A stretch of DNA of 7,751 bases from NCBI GenBank assembly GCA_947173865.1, contig CAMWGS010000093.1, positions 1-7,751 of the forward strand. The letters are read 5' to 3'. Each line of letters opens with the position of its first letter. The first letter of the stretch is position 1. Below the pieces are notes generated by a model. That model searched no databases and was not told where the DNA came from. It was given only the letters and a program-made list of their open reading frames with translations. Shown here in pieces: positions 4,942 through 7,751 of the stretch. Source of the DNA: an uncultured Ruminococcus sp. (lineage in GTDB: Bacteria > Bacillota > Clostridia > Oscillospirales > Ruminococcaceae). The position numbers were made by a program, and so were the translations under genes.

Positions 4942-6006
4942 ATGGGCATAATTATTGCAATAATTATTTTCGGACTTATAGTAATGGTTCATGAGTTCGG
5001 GCATTTTATCTGTGCAAAGCTCAGCAAAGTAAGAGTACTGGAATTTTCAATAGGAATGGGGCCTAAGATAATACAGAAAAAAAAAGGTGAAACCATGTAT
5101 TCACTGAGACTTCTGCCCGTCGGTGGTTACTGTGCAATGGAAGGTGAAGATGAGGATTCTGACGACCCACACAGTTTCCGCAGTGCAAAACTCTGGAAAC
5201 GTATGATAATACTTGTTGCAGGAGCAGGAATGAATTTTGTACTGGGATTTGTGGCAATAGTTGTCATGATGTCAATGCTCGGCTCTGTTCCGACTACTCA
5301 GATATCAGGATTCAGTGCCATAGAGCTTGAGGACGGTACTCTTGAGCGTCATTCGGCAAGCTATGATTCAGGTCTGAGACATGATGACATTTTCTATGAA
5401 ATCGACGGCACACGCATTTTCAGTATGCTTGACCTGAATTATATTCTTTCATCTTCTCCGACAAATGTACATGATGTTGTTGTGAAGCGTAACGGTGAAA
5501 AAATAGAAATAGACGACGTTAAATTTGAAAACGCAAACGGCGGAACTGTTGACTTTGGTCTTGTCCAAAAAGACAAGAATCCGTTAACTGTTGTAAAAGG
5601 CTCGGGAGAAATGTTCATGTCAATGGGACATATCGTGGGAATGTCCCTCAAACAGCTTGTTTCAGGTCAGGCGAAAAAAGAAGACGTTTCCGGACCTGTC
5701 GGAGTTGTTACGGCTATCAACGAAACTACTCAGGAAAGTGAAGATGCAAAGGACATTTTTTTCAATCTTGTCTATATGACTGCCCTTATTACCATAAATA
5801 TCGGTATATTCAATCTTCTGCCCATTCCAGGACTTGACGGAGGTCGTCTCATCTTCTGCTTTATTGAACTTATCAGACGTAAACCAGTAAAGCCCGAACA
5901 TGAGGGATATGTACACCTTGCAGGAATGTTACTTCTTTTCGGTATAATGATTTTTGCAACATATAATGACATTGTACGTCTTATTTCAGGAGGAGGACAA
6001 TTATGA
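4942..6006 (+). CDS. rseP: Site-2 intramembrane zinc metalloprotease (RseP/RasP family)
   Basis: Cleaves membrane proteins within the bilayer, typically anti-sigma factors or signal-peptide remnants after a first cut by another protease. The zinc site HEFGH (17-21) lies in the first membrane segment (about 2-24), and the second active-site motif LDGG (298-301) follows NLLPIP (291-296). A further membrane segment with AGAGMNFVLGF is at about 88-113, and a last one at about 325-342. One PDZ-like domain lies at about 118-195, and SGPVG is at 250-254. At 354 residues it is short for the family; E. coli RseP has about 450 residues and two PDZ domains. AAAGGAG (4923-4929) sits 12 bases from the ATG, a long but usable spacing. 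The stop overlaps ispG in an ATGA. Its substrate cannot be told from this window. Confidence 0.95.
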   Translation: MGIIIAIIIFGLIVMVHEFGHFICAKLSKVRVLEFSIGMGPKIIQKKKGETMYSLRLLPVGGYCAMEGEDEDSDDPHSFRSAKLWKRMIILVAGAGMNFVLGFVAIVVMMSMLGSVPTTQISGFSAIELEDGTLERHSASYDSGLRHDDIFYEIDGTRIFSMLDLNYILSSSPTNVHDVVVKRNGEKIEIDDVKFENANGGTVDFGLVQKDKNPLTVVKGSGEMFMSMGHIVGMSLKQLVSGQAKKEDVSGPVGVVTAINETTQESEDAKDIFFNLVYMTALITINIGIFNLLPIPGLDGGRLIFCFIELIRRKPVKPEHEGYVHLAGMLLLFGIMIFATYNDIVRLISGGGQL

Positions 6007-7040
6007 GAAATATAAAACCCGTGAAAGTCGGGGACTGCGTTCTTGACGGAAAACACATATATATACAGTCAATGCTGAATGCACGTTCCGACGATATAGA
6101 AGGAAGTGTGAAACAGGCGGTTGAACTGGAGAAAGCAGGCTGTGAGATTATACGTGCGGCTATTCCCGACATGGAAGCCGTCAGACTAATTCCTGCAATA
6201 AAGGAAGCCGTAAAGATTCCGCTTATTGCAGATATTCATTTTGATTACAGACTTGCCGTTGAGTCCGCACACGCAGGAGTTGACAAAATCCGTATCAATC
6301 CAGGTAATATAGGCGGAAACGACAGAGTAAAACAGGTTGTTGACGTATGCCGTTCAAAAAATATTCCCATGAGAATAGGTGTGAATTCAGGTTCTCTTGA
6401 AAAGGAACTGCTTGCCAAGTACGGTTCACCAACGCCTGAAGCTCTTGTGGAGAGTGCTTTGAATCATGCCGAACTGCTGGAACAGTTTGATTTTGATGAC
6501 ATTGTAATTTCAATAAAGTCATCTGACGTAAACAAGATGATTGCTTCATACCGTCTTGTCGCTGAAAAGTGTCGTTATCCGTTACATCTCGGTGTAACGG
6601 AGGCAGGTACGGAGCGTATGGGAATCATAAAGTCTGCTGTTGGAATCGGTTCACTTCTCTGCGACGGAATCGGTGAAACTATCCGTGTATCACTTACAGA
6701 TGATCCCGTCAAAGAAATTTATGCAGCTAAGGACATTCTGAGCTGTATCGGAAAACGTGAGTGTGTCAGACTTGTAGCCTGTCCCACCTGCGGACGTACA
6801 AGAATAGACCTTGTAAAAGTTGCGAAACAGGTTGAAGAAGCTGTAAAGGACATGGACAAGAATATCACTGTTGCCGTAATGGGCTGTATAGTGAACGGAC
6901 CAGGAGAAGCACGTGAAGCCGACATAGGAATAGCAGGCGGAAACGGCTGTGCTGTTATTTTCAGAAAAGACGGTTCACAGCGGAAAATAAAAGAGGAGGA
7001 TATTGTCAGCGAGCTTATGGCAGAGATTGACAAGCTTTGA
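6003..7040 (+). CDS. ispG: 4-hydroxy-3-methylbut-2-enyl diphosphate synthase
   Basis: This [4Fe-4S] enzyme of the MEP pathway converts MEcPP to HMBPP, using reduced ferredoxin or flavodoxin. The 345-residue product is the short bacterial form. The N-terminal TIM-barrel part shows IADIHFDYRLA (75-85), KIRINPGNIG (95-104), RIGVNSGSLE (124-133), LGVTEAGT (196-203), and GIGSLLCDGIGETIRVSLTD (214-233). The cluster-binding half shows CPTCGR with Cys260 and Cys263, and GCIVNGPGEA with Cys295 and the catalytic Glu302. An unusual point is QSMLNARS (22-29), where most homologues have QSMTNT. AGGAGG (5991-5996), six bases from the ATG, is the strongest ribosome-binding site of the operon. polC begins one base after the stop. 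Confidence 0.97.
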   Translation: MRNIKPVKVGDCVLDGKHIYIQSMLNARSDDIEGSVKQAVELEKAGCEIIRAAIPDMEAVRLIPAIKEAVKIPLIADIHFDYRLAVESAHAGVDKIRINPGNIGGNDRVKQVVDVCRSKNIPMRIGVNSGSLEKELLAKYGSPTPEALVESALNHAELLEQFDFDDIVISIKSSDVNKMIASYRLVAEKCRYPLHLGVTEAGTERMGIIKSAVGIGSLLCDGIGETIRVSLTDDPVKEIYAAKDILSCIGKRECVRLVACPTCGRTRIDLVKVAKQVEEAVKDMDKNITVAVMGCIVNGPGEAREADIGIAGGNGCAVIFRKDGSQRKIKEEDIVSELMAEIDKL

Positions 7041-7041
7041 T

Positions 7042-7751
7042 ATGAATATAAATCTGTCTGAATTTTTAAAGGAATATTGCAGTGAAATCCCCGAAAGTAT
7101 AAGACAGGGAGAGATTTTCAAGCTTACATATTCCGAAAAACTTGATAACATTAATTTTTTTGCACTTTTTAAAAAACTTGTTCCGAGTGATGATATTTTT
7201 GCTTTTGAAAAAACGATTGAAAACGCAATAAAGGTGGACAAAATTCGTCTTATCTGCCGTTATCCGTCCGAGATTTTCGGCAGGAACTGCTATGAAGAAA
7301 TGATAAAACTGCTTAAAAGGGACATTCCTGTAATTAACGGTTTTCTTGACGGTGCGGACGTTCAGTTCAGTGAAAAGACAATTTCAATAAATCTTGCACA
7401 CGGTGGCAGGGATATTCTTGAAAAATATCACTTCTGCCGTTCTTTTTCACAAATTGTATATAATCAGTTCGGAGTTGAAACAGATGTAAATTTGAACGGT
7501 GGTGAGAAAGTTTCTTCTGACGAATACAACGAAATGATTGAAAAAATATCTGCAGAACTTCCCGACTACAGTTCACAGCTTTTACAGGAAAAGAACGAGC
7601 CTGACGAAGAATGTCAATCACCTGTGCTGAGTCAGCCTGTTGACATAAGTTCGCTTGATACTGAATTTGACAAGGAGTCGGCAGAAATAGTCACGGGAAA
7701 GGCAATACGTGAAAAGCCTGTTCCGATTTCGGAAGCAGTACAGCGTTTGGG
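7042..7751 (+). CDS. polC: DNA polymerase III PolC, N-terminal part (cut by window end)
   Basis: The frame from the ATG at 7042 stays open to the right edge (236 codons plus two bases). PolC is the Gram-positive replicative polymerase with built-in 3'-5' exonuclease, usually over 1400 residues, so only about the first sixth is here. The visible part matches PolC N-terminal domains. A divergent first domain (about 1-150) includes NLAHGGRDILEKYHFCR (117-133) and QFGVETDVNLN (142-152). An acidic low-complexity linker (about 155-215) follows, then TGKAIREKPVPISE (218-231), which resembles the PolC segment leading into the OB-fold. Catalytic motifs lie beyond the window. The genomic position at the end of the pyrH-frr-uppS-cdsA-dxr-rseP cluster is the usual one for Firmicute polC. 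No Shine-Dalgarno is visible; the start lies one base after the ispG stop, so translation is probably coupled. Confidence 0.88.
   Translation, partial: MNINLSEFLKEYCSEIPESIRQGEIFKLTYSEKLDNINFFALFKKLVPSDDIFAFEKTIENAIKVDKIRLICRYPSEIFGRNCYEEMIKLLKRDIPVINGFLDGADVQFSEKTISINLAHGGRDILEKYHFCRSFSQIVYNQFGVETDVNLNGGEKVSSDEYNEMIEKISAELPDYSSQLLQEKNEPDEECQSPVLSQPVDISSLDTEFDKESAEIVTGKAIREKPVPISEAVQRL

Noticed and set aside
6066..6089. Loss of function of IspG because of the altered N-terminal motif
   Set aside because: All three cluster cysteines and the catalytic glutamate are present and the frame is intact.

Overview
The window looks like a housekeeping stretch of a chromosome from a low-GC Gram-positive bacterium, most likely a Clostridia member close to Ruminococcus/Oscillospiraceae. 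This rests on the gene order (pyrH-frr-uppS-cdsA-dxr-rseP-ispG-polC is the Firmicute arrangement, with ispG before polC as in many Clostridia), the use of PolC, purine-rich Shine-Dalgarno sites, consensus sigma-70/sigma-A promoters and AT-rich spacers. The genus is inferred, not shown.

Layout. Positions 1-180 hold no supported gene; they contain a 17-bp palindrome joined to a 12-bp tandem repeat. Positions 181-444 hold two leftward tRNA-Ser genes, UGA then GCU in transcription order, with an intrinsic terminator after them and a perfect consensus promoter before them (488-516). Positions 445-742 form a divergent control region. It also holds the rightward pyrH promoter (665-693), which has an extended -10 and is bracketed by an 8-bp inverted repeat. 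From 743 to the right edge, eight plus-strand genes are packed as one apparent operon: pyrH, frr, uppS, cdsA, dxr, rseP, ispG and the start of polC, which is cut by the window end. Three junctions are overlapping or touching (uppS/cdsA ATGA, rseP/ispG ATGA, ispG/polC 1 base apart). The only loose junction is the 97-base cdsA-dxr gap, which holds an imperfect hairpin and an orphan ribosome-binding-site-like sequence.

How the genes fit together. PyrH makes UDP from UMP, feeding pyrimidine and UDP-sugar pools. Frr recycles ribosomes. Dxr and IspG are two steps of the MEP isoprenoid pathway, whose products are chain-extended by UppS to undecaprenyl diphosphate, the lipid carrier for wall synthesis. 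CdsA makes CDP-diacylglycerol for phospholipids. RseP is an intramembrane site-2 protease. PolC is the replicative polymerase. The cluster therefore links nucleotide supply, translation, envelope lipid supply and replication. The other MEP genes (dxs, ispD, ispE, ispF, ispH) are not in this window.

I found no undescribed system. The genes are all well-known families. The points worth a second look are small: control elements around the tRNA/pyrH divergent region, the cdsA-dxr spacer, the SD-less polC start, and a few substitutions in otherwise conserved motifs.
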